A DNA stretch of 53,148 bases from Bacteroidales bacterium (GCA_030596125.1 JAUVKT010000006.1:1-53148), one strand, 5' to 3'. Positions 34,586-44,849 are shown, counted from the first letter of the stretch. Notes: a model not told the origin generated them from the sequence alone. Numbers and translations are program-made.

Positions 34586-36013
34586 TTACAGGTGAGCAAC
34601 CCTCTCTTTAAGATATTCAACCGATCCTACTTCAATATATGAGGATCCGGCCCCCCTTGAAAAGTTTCCGGCAAGGACCACAATCATATCATTATCATCC
34701 AGTTCATGGTTATTGGTAAGGTTACCCAGTGCTACCTTCATAAACATATCAGACGAATTATGCTTCTCCTGTAGTGATGCATAAACACCGTATGACAATG
34801 ACATCTCCCGCATTGTTCGCTCTGAATAACACTGAGCCATTATATGACTGATGCCTCTGAATGATGCCATATTCCTGATAGTACGACCTCTCACGGTATC
34901 GGCAATAATTAATTTAGCCCCCACCCTTGATGCAGTTTTTACAGCCACCTTGGTAAGATATGCCGATACCTCCCCGGTCAGATCGCCGGAGGGTAATTCC
35001 AGGAACTTAACCTTGTTTTTCTCAACCTCACAGGCCACCCTCGACATAATACTTACAGCCTCGACAGGAAACTTACCATATGCAGTTTCTCCGCTTAACA
35101 TTATTGCGTCTGTCTGGGAATCGATAGCGTTCGCTATATCACTTACTTCAGCCCTTGTTGGTCTGGGATTATGAATCATCGAATGGAGCATTTGAGTCGC
35201 AACAATTACAGGTTTACGTTTCTTAATACATTTGTTAATTATTTTTCGCTGAATACCGGGAATTTTTTCATAGGGTATTTCAATTGCAAGATCACCGCGA
35301 GCAACCATTATACCGTAAGAACAATCAAGAATTTCATTCAGGTTATCAACCCCCTCCTGGTTCTCAATCTTTGCAATTATTTTAATCTTGCTATTATGCT
35401 TATCAAGTATCGCCTGAATATCTTTTATATCCTGAGCCGTCCTTACAAAAGAATGGGCTATGAAATCAATATCATACTCAATGGCAAACTGTATATAGCT
35501 TCTGTCCTTATCATTGAGAGAAGGGAGGTTCATCCTGATATTAGGCACATTCACACTCTTCCTTGAACCAAGAACTGCATCATTCATCACCTCGCAAATA
35601 AGTCTGTTACCATCCTTACTTTTAACTGAGAGTTCAAGATCGCCATCGTCTATCATTATAGAAGAGCCAACCGGTACATCCCTGGCAAAATTCTCATAGG
35701 AAACAACAATGCATGCATCTGTTGTGCGGATTCCCGGGTCACCAGCTATTGCAACCTCCTGCCCTTCAATAAATGATATATCTCCATCACAAACAGTTGT
35801 TCTTACTTCAGGCCCTTTAGTATCGAGCATTAAGGAAATCTTGTCAGATACTTTCCTGATATTTTCCATTACCCTCAGAGTACCTTCAATTTCCTGATGT
35901 GCAGTATTAATCCTTACAACATCCATTCCTGCTTCGTATAATGCTCTCAGAAACTCGGGTTCAGCGCGTTTGTCTGATATAGTAGCTACAATTTTGGTAC
36001 GCTTTCTATCCAT
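34586..36013 (-). CDS. pyk: Pyruvate kinase
   Basis: A 475-residue glycolytic enzyme that makes pyruvate and ATP from PEP and ADP. Signatures are KIVATISDKRAEPEFLRAL at the N-terminus, MLDTKGPEVRT, the catalytic IIAKIENQEGVDNL, GIMVARGDLAIEIP and the MLSGETAYGKFPVEAV segment. The C-terminal allosteric domain is present. The aroQ gene lies 13 bp upstream on the same strand, so both are likely transcribed together. With ppdK and pckA it controls the PEP pool. Confidence 0.96.
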   Translation of the reverse strand: MDRKRTKIVATISDKRAEPEFLRALYEAGMDVVRINTAHQEIEGTLRVMENIRKVSDKISLMLDTKGPEVRTTVCDGDISFIEGQEVAIAGDPGIRTTDACIVVSYENFARDVPVGSSIMIDDGDLELSVKSKDGNRLICEVMNDAVLGSRKSVNVPNIRMNLPSLNDKDRSYIQFAIEYDIDFIAHSFVRTAQDIKDIQAILDKHNSKIKIIAKIENQEGVDNLNEILDCSYGIMVARGDLAIEIPYEKIPGIQRKIINKCIKKRKPVIVATQMLHSMIHNPRPTRAEVSDIANAIDSQTDAIMLSGETAYGKFPVEAVSIMSRVACEVEKNKVKFLELPSGDLTGEVSAYLTKVAVKTASRVGAKLIIADTVRGRTIRNMASFRGISHIMAQCYSERTMREMSLSYGVYASLQEKHNSSDMFMKVALGNLTNNHELDDNDMIVVLAGNFSRGAGSSYIEVGSVEYLKERVAHL

Positions 36014-36026
36014 TACAGTTTTAATA

Positions 36027-36452
36027 TTAAATTAAACTTTTCACAAAAGCCTCTATAGCCAGCCTGTATCCGTTTAGTCCGAATCCAAAGAGTGAACCGG
36101 CACATCCCGAAGCAATTAGTGAGGTATGTCTGAACTCCTCCCTTGCCAGGATATTGGATATATGTACCTCAATTACAGGGGTTGAGATACCAGCCACTGC
36201 ATCCGCTATTGATACCGAAGTGTGAGTGTATCCTGCAGCATTCAGAATTATACCGTCACTCATCAGATCTGCCTCATGCAATAAGTTCACTATCTCTCCT
36301 TCGACATTCGACTGCATATAGGAAAAATTATGATCAGGATAGATTTTTACGATCTCATCAAAAAAATCTTCAAAACTAATATCTCCGTAAATATCTTTTT
36401 CCCGTTTACCAAGAAGGTTAAGATTCGGCCCGTTAACAATTGCTATTCTCAT
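36027..36452 (-). CDS. aroQ: Type II 3-dehydroquinate dehydratase
   Basis: A 141-residue dodecameric-type dehydratase that converts 3-dehydroquinate to 3-dehydroshikimate. Diagnostic segments are VNGPNLNLLGKREKDIYG with the catalytic Tyr, QSNVEGEIV, INAAGYTHTSVSI equivalent (LNAAGYTHTSVSIADA), and VEVHISN-like EVHISNILAREEFRHTS with the catalytic His. It supplies the shikimate step missing from the aromatic operon, yet is placed with pyk. A TATCTTTG -7 box lies 28 bp upstream of its start. Confidence 0.96.
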   Translation of the reverse strand: MRIAIVNGPNLNLLGKREKDIYGDISFEDFFDEIVKIYPDHNFSYMQSNVEGEIVNLLHEADLMSDGIILNAAGYTHTSVSIADAVAGISTPVIEVHISNILAREEFRHTSLIASGCAGSLFGFGLNGYRLAIEAFVKSLI

Positions 36453-36479
36453 TTATATACCATTTTATCTAATTGTTTA

Positions 36480-36487
36480 CAAAGATA
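36480..36487 (-). promoter_or_regulatory. Candidate -7 box for aroQ-pyk
   Basis: TATCTTTG on the minus strand fits TAnnTTTG, 28-35 bp upstream of the aroQ ATG. A clear -33 TTTG at 19-21 bp is not seen. Confidence 0.4.
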
Positions 36488-36509
36488 AAAAATTAACTCT
36501 GACTGCCCT

Positions 36510-36523
36510 TAACCTGAATAATT
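36510..36523. repeat. Solo arm of the palindromic element
   Basis: taacctgaataatt is identical to the left terminal repeat of the element at 26728-26821, but no second arm or core is found near it. It lies between divergent aroQ and xerD. Confidence 0.6.
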
Positions 36524-36610
36524 GTTGAATTAGTTGGGAATAAACAGGCGAAAGGATTAATTTGGCAAAGATGTGAAGGCCGTACTCCGTTAAATCGCAC
36601 ACCGTATACT

Positions 36611-37510
36611 ATGACTGATTCATGGCAGGAGGTAATAAAAGAGTTTGAATTATTCTTAAAGATCGAACGCTCGTTATCGGAAAACAGTATTGAGGCATAT
36701 CTTAACGATGTTGCCAAACTCGAATCATATACAATTGATAAAGAACCCGTTAAAAAACCAGCTGAAATTACCTATAACGACCTCAGGGATTTTATTAAAT
36801 GGCTTAATATCGAAAATACCAGAACCCAGTCAAGGATACTTTCGGGTATCAGAGCATTTTTCAGGTATATGATTATTGAAGGCAAGATTGAAGATAATCC
36901 TGCCACACTGATAGAATCGCCAAGGCTCGGAATTATCTTACCGGAGGTCTTATCTGTTGAGGATATTGATAAGATGATCAGTTGTATTGATCTGAGCAAG
37001 CCTGAAGGACAAAGAAATAAAGCCATCATTGAAACGCTGTACGGATGCGGACTAAGAGTTTCTGAGCTGGTTAACCTCAGACTAACCGACACTCATTTTA
37101 CTGAAGGATTTATTTCCGTAACTGGCAAGGGAGATAAGCAGAGACTGGTGCCGGTAAACGAAAAAACTATCGAAGAGATTAATTATTATCTCACCGACAG
37201 GAACCGGTTAAATCGTATTATTGATGAGAATATACTTTTTTTGAATCGCAGGGGTAAAAAACTTACCAGGGCAATGATTTTTACTATTGTTAAAGATCTC
37301 GCTTCCTGTGCAGGCATCAAAAAGAGAGTTAGTCCGCATACTTTTCGCCATTCCTTTGCAACTCATCTTGTGCAGGCAGGCGCAGACCTGAGAGCAGTGC
37401 AGGAGATGCTTGGGCACGAATCTATTCTCACTACAGAAGTTTACACTCATATTGACCGGATATTCCTTCAAAAAACAATCCTTAAATACCACCCCCGAAG
37501 GAACAAATAA
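36611..37510 (+). CDS. xerD: Tyrosine recombinase XerD
   Basis: A 299-residue site-specific recombinase, probably resolving chromosome dimers at dif. It has an N-terminal SAM-like core-binding domain (1-100) and a catalytic domain with Arg149 (GLRVSEL), Lys173 (TGKGDKQR), His243 and Arg246 (HTFRHSFATHL), His269 (LGHESI) and nucleophile Tyr278 (EVYTHID). Length and sequence suit the housekeeping XerD rather than an integrase: no mobile-element genes, att sites or tRNA are adjacent. It is divergent from aroQ. Confidence 0.92.
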   Translation: MTDSWQEVIKEFELFLKIERSLSENSIEAYLNDVAKLESYTIDKEPVKKPAEITYNDLRDFIKWLNIENTRTQSRILSGIRAFFRYMIIEGKIEDNPATLIESPRLGIILPEVLSVEDIDKMISCIDLSKPEGQRNKAIIETLYGCGLRVSELVNLRLTDTHFTEGFISVTGKGDKQRLVPVNEKTIEEINYYLTDRNRLNRIIDENILFLNRRGKKLTRAMIFTIVKDLASCAGIKKRVSPHTFRHSFATHLVQAGADLRAVQEMLGHESILTTEVYTHIDRIFLQKTILKYHPRRNK

Positions 37511-37638
37511 GCAATTCTCAACCGGTAAATATTCATATATCAGACATATTAAGCCTAAAAGCAGGTTTTTAGCAAAACAATTGAACAAATTCCCCCCGAC
37601 AACTATTTACATATAGCCGGCATATAACAATTATAGAT

Positions 37639-38901
37639 ATGGAATATATTTATAGATTTTTAAATGAAATGATCTATATCCTGACGGAGATGTCTCCCTA
37701 TTTATTACTGGGATTTTTCATTGCAGGTTTATTGTTCCTTATTTTTCCAAAACGAAAAGTAAAACAATATATGGGTCGTGAAAAAAGAGGCGCCGTTATT
37801 AATGCCTCTCTTCTCGGAATACCTCTCCCCTTATGTTCGTGCGGGGTAATCCCCACCGGCATCTCTTTTTATAAAAATGGAGCATCAAAAGGTTCAACAG
37901 TCTCATTTCTTATATCGACCCCTCAGACCGGAATCGATTCGGTTCTTGTAACCTATTCTCTCCTTGGACTGCCATTTGCCCTGTTAAGGCCTGTTATTGC
38001 ACTTATTACAGGCATTGCAGGAGGATTTATTACTGATAAAGTGGATTCTGAGACACCCGGTGAAAACAGTGTGTCGGACCAGCCCAATAATCTGCCTGCC
38101 GGATTCTTTCCAAAACTCAAAGCTATGTTTAGATATGCTTTCGTAGAGTTTTTACAGGATATATCAGCATGGCTAATGGCCGGTTTAGCAATTGCAGCTC
38201 TTATATCAGTAATTATTCCGGATGATTTTTTCACAAGTCTAACATCTGACAATTTTCTTGAATTGGTTATAATACTAATTGCAGCCATTCCTGTATATAT
38301 ATGTGCTACCGCATCTGTACCTATTGCTGCAGTGCTAATGCTCAAAGGTCTCTCTCCCGGGGCGGCCCTGGTTCTGTTAATGGCCGGACCAGCGACTAAT
38401 GCAGCAACCATTACAATGATTGCCAGAGTTCTGGGTAAAAAATCATTAATAGCGTACCTCGGATCAATAATCACCGGGGCCCTGCTTTTCGGAACCTTAA
38501 TAAATAACTTTATGCCTCCTGAGTGGTTTGATCTTTCAGGCATATACAATTTGGAGGGACATTCGCATCACCTGATCCCTGCATGGATACGTTACAGTTC
38601 AGCAATATTACTTCTGGTCTTAATTATAAACGGATATATACAAAAACGTAAACCACAAAATATAATCAAAACGTCACAATATAAATTTACTGAAATGAAT
38701 AACCAGACTATAATAAAGGTAAGCGGAATGACATGCAACCATTGTAAAGAAAGTGTTGAAAATAGCATTGAGTCTGTTAAAGGTGTTAAAACAGCCGTTG
38801 CCGATATCTCCTCAGGTAATGTAATTATTGATGGAACAGGATTCAATTTAACAGTAATAGCTGAAAGAATTGAAGCAATGGGATACAAGTTCAAAAAGTA
38901 A
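37639..38901 (+). CDS. Metal-efflux permease (SO_0444 type) with fused HMA domain
   Basis: A 420-residue inner-membrane protein. Residues 1-345 form a DUF318/ArsP-type permease of about eight to ten helices with the family motif PLCSCGVIPTGISFYKNGAS and STPQTGIDS. Residues 353-420 form a heavy-metal-associated domain with GMTCNHC (363-369), as in copper chaperones. Related SO_0444-type proteins are described as Cu/Zn efflux transporters. The HMA domain would deliver or sense the metal, probably Cu(I) or Zn(II). Met353 starts exactly at the HMA boundary, so internal initiation could release a free chaperone (speculative). It stands alone between xerD and ppdK. Confidence 0.87.
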   Translation: MEYIYRFLNEMIYILTEMSPYLLLGFFIAGLLFLIFPKRKVKQYMGREKRGAVINASLLGIPLPLCSCGVIPTGISFYKNGASKGSTVSFLISTPQTGIDSVLVTYSLLGLPFALLRPVIALITGIAGGFITDKVDSETPGENSVSDQPNNLPAGFFPKLKAMFRYAFVEFLQDISAWLMAGLAIAALISVIIPDDFFTSLTSDNFLELVIILIAAIPVYICATASVPIAAVLMLKGLSPGAALVLLMAGPATNAATITMIARVLGKKSLIAYLGSIITGALLFGTLINNFMPPEWFDLSGIYNLEGHSHHLIPAWIRYSSAILLLVLIINGYIQKRKPQNIIKTSQYKFTEMNNQTIIKVSGMTCNHCKESVENSIESVKGVKTAVADISSGNVIIDGTGFNLTVIAERIEAMGYKFKK

Positions 38902-38983
38902 AGAGCTATCAGTATGTCTATACTTTTGATATTCTGTTCTTTATAAATATGACATAAGTCGTTTATTTATCCTCTCATTTTAC

Positions 38984-38991
38984 TATCTTTG
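38984..38991 (+). promoter_or_regulatory. Candidate promoter of ppdK
   Basis: TATCTTTG is a perfect -7 box, 49 bp before the ppdK ATG. About 20 bp upstream the sequence is GTTTAT, a weak -33 match. Confidence 0.5.
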
Positions 38992-39040
38992 CGACTTGGT
39001 AAAAATTGAATTAAACTACTAATTATCAAAAAATAAAATT

Positions 39041-41755
39041 ATGTCTAAGGTGAAACGAGTTTATACATTTGGTGACAAAAAAGCTGAAGGTAACACAAGT
39101 ATGAAAAATCTGCTGGGTGGAAAGGGAGCCAATCTGGCTGAGATGAATCTTATAGATGTTCCGGTACCTCCTGGTTTTACAATTACAACAGATGTTTGCA
39201 CTGAGTATAACAATTTAGGAAAGGATGAAGTGGTAAAGCTTCTCAAAGAAGAGGTAGAGGCTGCAATTGCAAATATTGAAAAGATAATGGGAACAAGCTT
39301 TGGAAGCAAAGACAATCCTTGTCTTGTTTCTGTAAGATCAGGTGCAAGAGTTTCTATGCCTGGGATGATGGATACCGTTTTGAACCTCGGAATGAATGAT
39401 GATGCTGTTGAGGGAATTGTTAAACGTACAGGTAATGAAAGATTTGCATGGGATTCATACCGCCGGTTTGTACAAATGTATGGCGATGTGGTATTGGGAA
39501 TGAAACCTGAATCGAAAGAGGATATGGATCCTTTTGAGGAGATAATTGAAGAGGTTAAGTCTGTACAAAATATTATTAATGACAATGATCTGACAGTTGA
39601 TGATCTGAAAAACCTTGTACTTAAATTCAAGTCTGCGGTAAAGGAAAAAACCGGGCATAACTTTCCTGCCGACCCGTGGGAGCAGCTTTGGGGTGCAGTA
39701 TGTGCCGTTTTCGACAGTTGGATGAATGACAGGGCAATTTACTACCGCCAGTTAAACCAGATACCTGAGGAATGGGGAACAGCCATTAATGTACAGGCTA
39801 TGGTATTTGGTAATATGGGTAGCAACTCAGGTACAGGCGTAGCTTTTACACGTGATGCCGGAACAGGTGAAAACCTTTTTAACGGTGAATATCTTATTGA
39901 TGCACAGGGTGAGGATGTTGTTGCCGGTGTAAGAACACCTCAGCAGATAACTCTTGAAGGATCTAAACGCTGGGCTACTCTTGCCGGTGTAACCGAAGAG
40001 GAGCGCAAAGAGGAATTTCCATCACTTGAGGAAGTCATGCCTGAAGTATACCACGAGCTATTCGAAACACAAAAGAAACTTGAAAATCATTACAAAGACA
40101 TGCAGGATATTGAGTTTACTATGCAGGATGGTAAACTATGGCTTCTGCAGACAAGAGGAGGAAAACGAACCGGGGCAGCAATGGTTAAGATTGCCATAGA
40201 TCTGTTAAATGAAGGTACAATTGATGAAAAAACAGCACTCCTTCGCCAGGAACCAAATAAACTGGATGAACTTCTGCACCCTGTATTTGATAAAGAAGCG
40301 CTTAGGAAAGGAAACGTGATTGCAAAGGGACTTCCTGCCTCCCCTGGAGCAGCCACAGGCAGAATAGTGTTTTTTGCTGATGAAGCAAAAAAATATCCCG
40401 AAGCAATTCTTGTCAGGACAGAAACATCTCCTGAAGATCTTGAAGGAATGAATATTGCCAAAGGGATTCTTACTGCAAGAGGAGGAATGACATCACATGC
40501 AGCAGTAGTAGCACGTGGAATGGGTAAATGTTGTATTTCCGGTGCAGGCGGACTCCATATCGATTATAAATCACGAACACTTAATGCAGGCGGCAAAGAA
40601 TTCAAGGAGGGCGACTGGATATCTCTGAACGGAACAACCGGAGATGTTTATGAAGACAAGATCGCAACTATAGATTCTGAAGTAAGCGGTGATTTTGGCA
40701 TAATAATGAATCTTGCCGAGAAATATACCCGTATGAATGTAAGAACCAATGCCGATACTCCTCATGATTCAAGAGTTGCAAGAAACTTCGGTGCACAAGG
40801 TATTGGCCTTTGCCGTACCGAACATATGTTCTTTGAAGGAGAACGTATCAAAGCAATGAGAGAGATGATCCTTGCTGACAGTGAAGATAAGAGACGTAAA
40901 GCACTTGATAAACTATTGCCTTACCAGAGAGAAGATTTTGAAGGCATACTTGAAGCTATGGAGGGTTATGGTGTAACTATCCGTCTGCTTGATCCCCCAC
41001 TCCATGAATTTGTTCCACACGAAGATGAAAACCAGGCTGAAATGGCAAAAGAGATGGGAATTTCGGTAAGCCAGGTAAAAGCCAAGGTTAATTCACTTCA
41101 TGAATTTAACCCAATGCTGGGTCACCGTGGTTGTCGTTTAGGAAATACATATCCTGAGATTACAGAAATGCAGGCAAGAGCAATAATTGAAGCAGCCTGT
41201 AATCTTAAGTTAAAGGGTGTTGATGCCAAACCTGAAATTATGGTACCACTTATCGGAACAGTTGAAGAACTTAAACTTCAGAAGGATATTATCAGTAGTA
41301 CTGCCGAAAAGGTTTTTGAGGAAAAAGGTATGCATGTTGATTTCCAAATTGGTACGATGATTGAGATCCCGAGGGCAGCCCTTACAGCTGATAAAATTGC
41401 TGAGATAGCTGACTTCTTCTCATTCGGTACAAATGACCTTACCCAGATGGCTTTTGGTTATTCCCGTGATGACGCAGGTACATTCCTTCCAATTTATATC
41501 GAAAAAGGAATTCTTAAGAATGATCCTTTCCAGATACTTGACCAGGAAGGGGTTGGACAACTTGTAAAAATGGCAACAGAAAAAGGGCGCTCTGTAAAAT
41601 CTGATCTGAAGGTTGGAATATGTGGTGAGCATGGCGGCGAACCAAATTCTGTCGAATTTTGCGACTCAGTAGGAATGGACTATGTAAGCTGCTCACCATT
41701 CAGGGTTCCTATTGCCCGGCTGGCTGCAGCTCAGGCTAATATCAAACAGGGATAA
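39041..41755 (+). CDS. ppdK: Pyruvate, phosphate dikinase
   Basis: A 904-residue three-domain enzyme that interconverts pyruvate, ATP and phosphate with PEP, AMP and pyrophosphate. The ATP-grasp nucleotide domain begins at the N-terminus (NLLGGKGANLAEM, SVRSGARVSMPGMMDT). The swivelling phosphohistidine domain has GGMTSHAAVVARG with catalytic His486. The PEP/pyruvate TIM barrel (about 520-904) includes GLCRTEHMFF, MVPLIGTVEEL, FFSFGTNDLTQM and GICGEHGGEPNSV with its catalytic Cys. In anaerobes it often works in the glycolytic direction with pyrophosphate economy. An intrinsic terminator follows; pckA is next. Confidence 0.97.
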   Translation: MSKVKRVYTFGDKKAEGNTSMKNLLGGKGANLAEMNLIDVPVPPGFTITTDVCTEYNNLGKDEVVKLLKEEVEAAIANIEKIMGTSFGSKDNPCLVSVRSGARVSMPGMMDTVLNLGMNDDAVEGIVKRTGNERFAWDSYRRFVQMYGDVVLGMKPESKEDMDPFEEIIEEVKSVQNIINDNDLTVDDLKNLVLKFKSAVKEKTGHNFPADPWEQLWGAVCAVFDSWMNDRAIYYRQLNQIPEEWGTAINVQAMVFGNMGSNSGTGVAFTRDAGTGENLFNGEYLIDAQGEDVVAGVRTPQQITLEGSKRWATLAGVTEEERKEEFPSLEEVMPEVYHELFETQKKLENHYKDMQDIEFTMQDGKLWLLQTRGGKRTGAAMVKIAIDLLNEGTIDEKTALLRQEPNKLDELLHPVFDKEALRKGNVIAKGLPASPGAATGRIVFFADEAKKYPEAILVRTETSPEDLEGMNIAKGILTARGGMTSHAAVVARGMGKCCISGAGGLHIDYKSRTLNAGGKEFKEGDWISLNGTTGDVYEDKIATIDSEVSGDFGIIMNLAEKYTRMNVRTNADTPHDSRVARNFGAQGIGLCRTEHMFFEGERIKAMREMILADSEDKRRKALDKLLPYQREDFEGILEAMEGYGVTIRLLDPPLHEFVPHEDENQAEMAKEMGISVSQVKAKVNSLHEFNPMLGHRGCRLGNTYPEITEMQARAIIEAACNLKLKGVDAKPEIMVPLIGTVEELKLQKDIISSTAEKVFEEKGMHVDFQIGTMIEIPRAALTADKIAEIADFFSFGTNDLTQMAFGYSRDDAGTFLPIYIEKGILKNDPFQILDQEGVGQLVKMATEKGRSVKSDLKVGICGEHGGEPNSVEFCDSVGMDYVSCSPFRVPIARLAAAQANIKQG

Positions 41756-41776
41756 ATTTTATTTTCATCTTATATA

Positions 41777-41809
41777 AGCCCGGTGTCAAATCCGGGCTTT
41801 TTCTTTTTT
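41777..41809 (+). terminator. Terminator of ppdK
   Basis: AGCCCGG (41777-41783), 8-nt loop, CCGGGCT (41792-41798) and a T-rich tract to 41809. It sits 21 bp after the ppdK stop. Confidence 0.93.
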
Positions 41810-41854
41810 AACCCTATTAGCCAGAGGATCATCTTGTCCTATTGCAATATTTAC

Positions 41855-41862
41855 TAACTTTG
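41855..41862 (+). promoter_or_regulatory. Candidate promoter of pckA
   Basis: TAACTTTG matches the TAnnTTTG -7 box 31 bp before the pckA ATG. The upstream -33 region has only a partial match (CTTGT). Confidence 0.45.
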
Positions 41863-41893
41863 ATATTCTCAAAAGAACTCAAACACACACGCA

Positions 41894-43513
41894 ATGATAA
41901 CAAATGATAATCTTGCCGAATATGGCATTTTAAGCCCTAAAGAGATCGTATACAATCCTTCCTATGAACAACTGTATGAAGAGGAAACCCATTCCGATCT
42001 GATAGGTTTTGAAAGAGGCGTTCTAACCGTAAACGGTGCAATTAATGTAGATACTGGGATATATACCGGAAGATCTCCAAAAGATAAGTATATCGTTTAC
42101 GACGAAAATACAAAGGATACTGTATGGTGGAAGTCGGAAAAATCTGAAGTATCTGACAATAAACCTATTGACAATAAAACATGGGAACACTGTCATACAC
42201 TGGCAAGTAAACAACTTTCTGAAAAAAAGCTATTTGTTGTCGACAGCTATAGTGGAGCGAATGAAAACACACGGCTTAAGGTAAGGTTTATTATGGAGGT
42301 AGCCTGGCAGGCACATTTCGTAAAAAATATGTTTATCAGACCAACAGAGGAGGAATTAAAAGATTTCACCCCTGATTTTGTATTTCTTACTGCTTCAAAA
42401 ACTACCAATCCCGACTGGAAAGAGATGGGACTTCATTCAAAAACATTTGTATTCTTTAACCTTACTAAAGGGATGGCTGTTGTGGGTGGATCATGGTATG
42501 GTGGTGAAATGAAGAAAGGTATATTCTCAGTAATGAATTATCACCTTCCGCTCAAGGGTATTGCAGCGATGCATTGTTCTGCCAATATAGGAAAAAAAGG
42601 TGATGTTGCTATTTTCTTCGGTTTGTCAGGAACAGGAAAAACTACCCTTTCAACAGAACCCGGCAGGGCACTGATTGGAGATGATGAGCACGGTTGGGAT
42701 GATGATGGAATATTCAATTTTGAAGGAGGCTGTTATGCTAAATGTATCCGTCTGAGCAAAGAGAAGGAGCCCGACATTTACAGTGCTATAAGAAAAGATG
42801 CACTCCTCGAAAATGTCGTTGTCAAAGAAAATGGAGTAATTGATTTTGATAACGACTCAAAGACTGAGAACACCAGGGTATCCTACCCTATATACCATAT
42901 TGATAATATCGTTAAACCAATATCACGGGGAGGTCATGCCAGTAAAGTGATCTTTCTTACTGCTGACGCTTTCGGGGTACTACCCCCGGTATCAAAACTC
43001 ACAAAGGGTCAAACAGGTTATTATTTTGTTAGCGGTTATACTGCCAAAGTTGCAGGAACCGAGCTGGGAATAATCGAACCTGTACCTTCATTCTCTGCAT
43101 GTTTTGGCGCTGCATTTCTGCTGCTTGATCCGGGCATCTATGCTCATGAACTTATAAGAAAAATGGAACAACATGGTGCTGATGCATGGCTGGTAAATAC
43201 CGGATGGATGGGAGGTCCGTATGGTGTCGGAAACAGGATCGATATTCATCCTACGAGAAAAATTATCAATTCAATACTTGACGGGTCAATTAACAGTTCA
43301 GATTTTAACAAGATACCTATCTTCAATCTGGCTGTTCCAACTTCACTTGAAGGTGTTGATCCCAATCTGCTTGACCCGAGGAAATCATGGAAAAAAGAGG
43401 AAGAGTGGCTGATAGCAGCCGGTAATCTTGCTGAGAAATTTACCAATAACTTCAGGAAATTTACTTACAAAAAAGAACTTGAAGAGATGATGAAATACGG
43501 ACCGGTAAAATGA
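41894..43513 (+). CDS. pckA: Phosphoenolpyruvate carboxykinase (ATP)
   Basis: A 539-residue enzyme that interconverts oxaloacetate plus ATP with PEP, CO2 and ADP. The P-loop GLSGTGKTT is at residues 243-251, followed by the kinase-2 element [11 protein letters not shown] with the metal-binding Asp residues; RSPKDKYIV and the WYGGEMKKG segment bind substrate and Mn2+. In fermentative Bacteroidota it can run toward oxaloacetate to make succinate; the direction cannot be read from sequence. Its stop codon overlaps the plsY start (ATGA), so the two are translationally coupled. Confidence 0.97.
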   Translation: MITNDNLAEYGILSPKEIVYNPSYEQLYEEETHSDLIGFERGVLTVNGAINVDTGIYTGRSPKDKYIVYDENTKDTVWWKSEKSEVSDNKPIDNKTWEHCHTLASKQLSEKKLFVVDSYSGANENTRLKVRFIMEVAWQAHFVKNMFIRPTEEELKDFTPDFVFLTASKTTNPDWKEMGLHSKTFVFFNLTKGMAVVGGSWYGGEMKKGIFSVMNYHLPLKGIAAMHCSANIGKKGDVAIFFGLSGTGKTTLSTEPGRALIGDDEHGWDDDGIFNFEGGCYAKCIRLSKEKEPDIYSAIRKDALLENVVVKENGVIDFDNDSKTENTRVSYPIYHIDNIVKPISRGGHASKVIFLTADAFGVLPPVSKLTKGQTGYYFVSGYTAKVAGTELGIIEPVPSFSACFGAAFLLLDPGIYAHELIRKMEQHGADAWLVNTGWMGGPYGVGNRIDIHPTRKIINSILDGSINSSDFNKIPIFNLAVPTSLEGVDPNLLDPRKSWKKEEEWLIAAGNLAEKFTNNFRKFTYKKELEEMMKYGPVK

Positions 43514-44151
43514 CCTTTACAAATATTTTATTAGTGAGCCTGGCCGCTTACGGCCTCGGATCTATTGCCACAGCAGTATGGGCAGGAAAAATATTTCATG
43601 GCGTTGATGTAAGAAAGCATGGTAGCGGAAATGCCGGGGCTACAAATACTATACGGGTACTGGGATGGGCAACCGGCCTGCCGGTACTGTTTCTCGATAA
43701 TGCCAAAGGCTGGCTTGCAGCTTCATTGCCATTGCTTTTCGGACTGGCGCCGGAAGGATCAGCAGAATTGATAAATATTCAGATCCTGACAGGGTCAATA
43801 GCCATAATCGGACATGTATTCCCCATTTTTGCCGGGTTTAAAGGTGGCAAAGGAGTAGCAACCACCTTCGGAGTTTTTCTTGCCCTTCACCCCATGGTAA
43901 CCCTTTCCTGCCTCTCTGTTTTCCTTGTTATTATTCTTATTACAGGGTATGTATCGGCAAGTTCAATAGTTGCCGGAATTTCATTCCCGATTCAATTGTT
44001 CCTGTTTTTCGAGACACCCTCACTCATTTTTCAACTATTCTCTGTTCTTATTGGTGTAGCAATAATTATAACTCACAAAAATAATATCAAACGACTGTTA
44101 AACGGAGAAGAAAAAAGATTTATCTGGAAGAACCGGGGAAAACAGAGTTGA
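43510..44151 (+). CDS. plsY: Glycerol-3-phosphate acyltransferase PlsY
   Basis: A 213-residue inner-membrane enzyme with five predicted helices that transfers an acyl group from acyl-phosphate to glycerol-3-phosphate, the first step of phospholipid synthesis. The three cytoplasmic signatures are present: [27 protein letters not shown], and [21 protein letters not shown]. The start overlaps the pckA stop by 4 bp. Confidence 0.95.
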   Translation: MTFTNILLVSLAAYGLGSIATAVWAGKIFHGVDVRKHGSGNAGATNTIRVLGWATGLPVLFLDNAKGWLAASLPLLFGLAPEGSAELINIQILTGSIAIIGHVFPIFAGFKGGKGVATTFGVFLALHPMVTLSCLSVFLVIILITGYVSASSIVAGISFPIQLFLFFETPSLIFQLFSVLIGVAIIITHKNNIKRLLNGEEKRFIWKNRGKQS

Positions 44152-44259
44152 TCAATGACGTTGAGGCTAAGGCTTGGAAAAAAATCAAAATTAGTTGTAT
44201 AATCCCAATCATTACATTTTTTTATTAATTTGCGAAGGTATGTTCTTAAATAAACCAAT

Positions 44260-44811
44260 ATGATTTCCGGAGAAAAAATGCTGGCTCATATAAACACCCG
44301 GCAAAGCGACAGGGGATATAGTGATCAGCCAGTTGAAAAAGAGAAGCTTGAAAGGATACTTGAAGCCGGGAGGCTGGCACCATCAGCATGTAATTCCCAA
44401 CCATGGAAGTTTATTGTCGTGGATGATCACGACCTGAGAAAAGAGATAGCTGCTGCATCATCGGCAAAAGCTTTGGGTTTTAATAAATTTACTGATCAGG
44501 TTCCCGTGTTTATTGTAATTATCCGGGAGAAATCAAATCCTGTCGCGCAGATCGGCGGAACAATTAAGGATAAGGATTATTCCCTTATTGATATCGGGAT
44601 TGCTGCAGAAAATATCTGTCTGCAGGCTACTGCAGAAGGCCTGGGCACCTGCATCCTCGGATGGTTTAATGAGAAACTGGTAAAAAAACTCCTGAAAGTA
44701 CCGGAAGGTAAAAGAGCTGAATTAATAATTACCCTGGGATATCCTTCAAAACCTCACAGGGAAAAGAAGAGAAAAGACCCAGGAGAAGTAATCTCGTATA
44801 ATCGCTATTAA
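44260..44811 (+). CDS. Nitroreductase-family flavoprotein
   Basis: A 183-residue FMN-dependent oxidoreductase of the nitroreductase superfamily. The N-terminal RQSDRGYSDQPVEKEKLERI, then GRLAPSACNSQPWKFIVV, the central IDIGIAAENICLQATAEGLGTC segment and the C-terminal ITLGYPSKPHREKKRKDP are typical. Members reduce nitro groups, quinones or flavins with NAD(P)H; the native substrate cannot be predicted. It appears to be a single gene 108 bp after plsY. Confidence 0.9.
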   Translation: MISGEKMLAHINTRQSDRGYSDQPVEKEKLERILEAGRLAPSACNSQPWKFIVVDDHDLRKEIAAASSAKALGFNKFTDQVPVFIVIIREKSNPVAQIGGTIKDKDYSLIDIGIAAENICLQATAEGLGTCILGWFNEKLVKKLLKVPEGKRAELIITLGYPSKPHREKKRKDPGEVISYNRY

Positions 44812-44849
44812 TCTTATGTGATTATTGCAGGGGTTGAATCGTGTAATTT

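Noticed and set aside
36611-37510. Tyrosine recombinase as integrase of a mobile element
   Set aside because: Length and motif spacing match housekeeping XerD; there is no att repeat, adjacent tRNA or element cargo.
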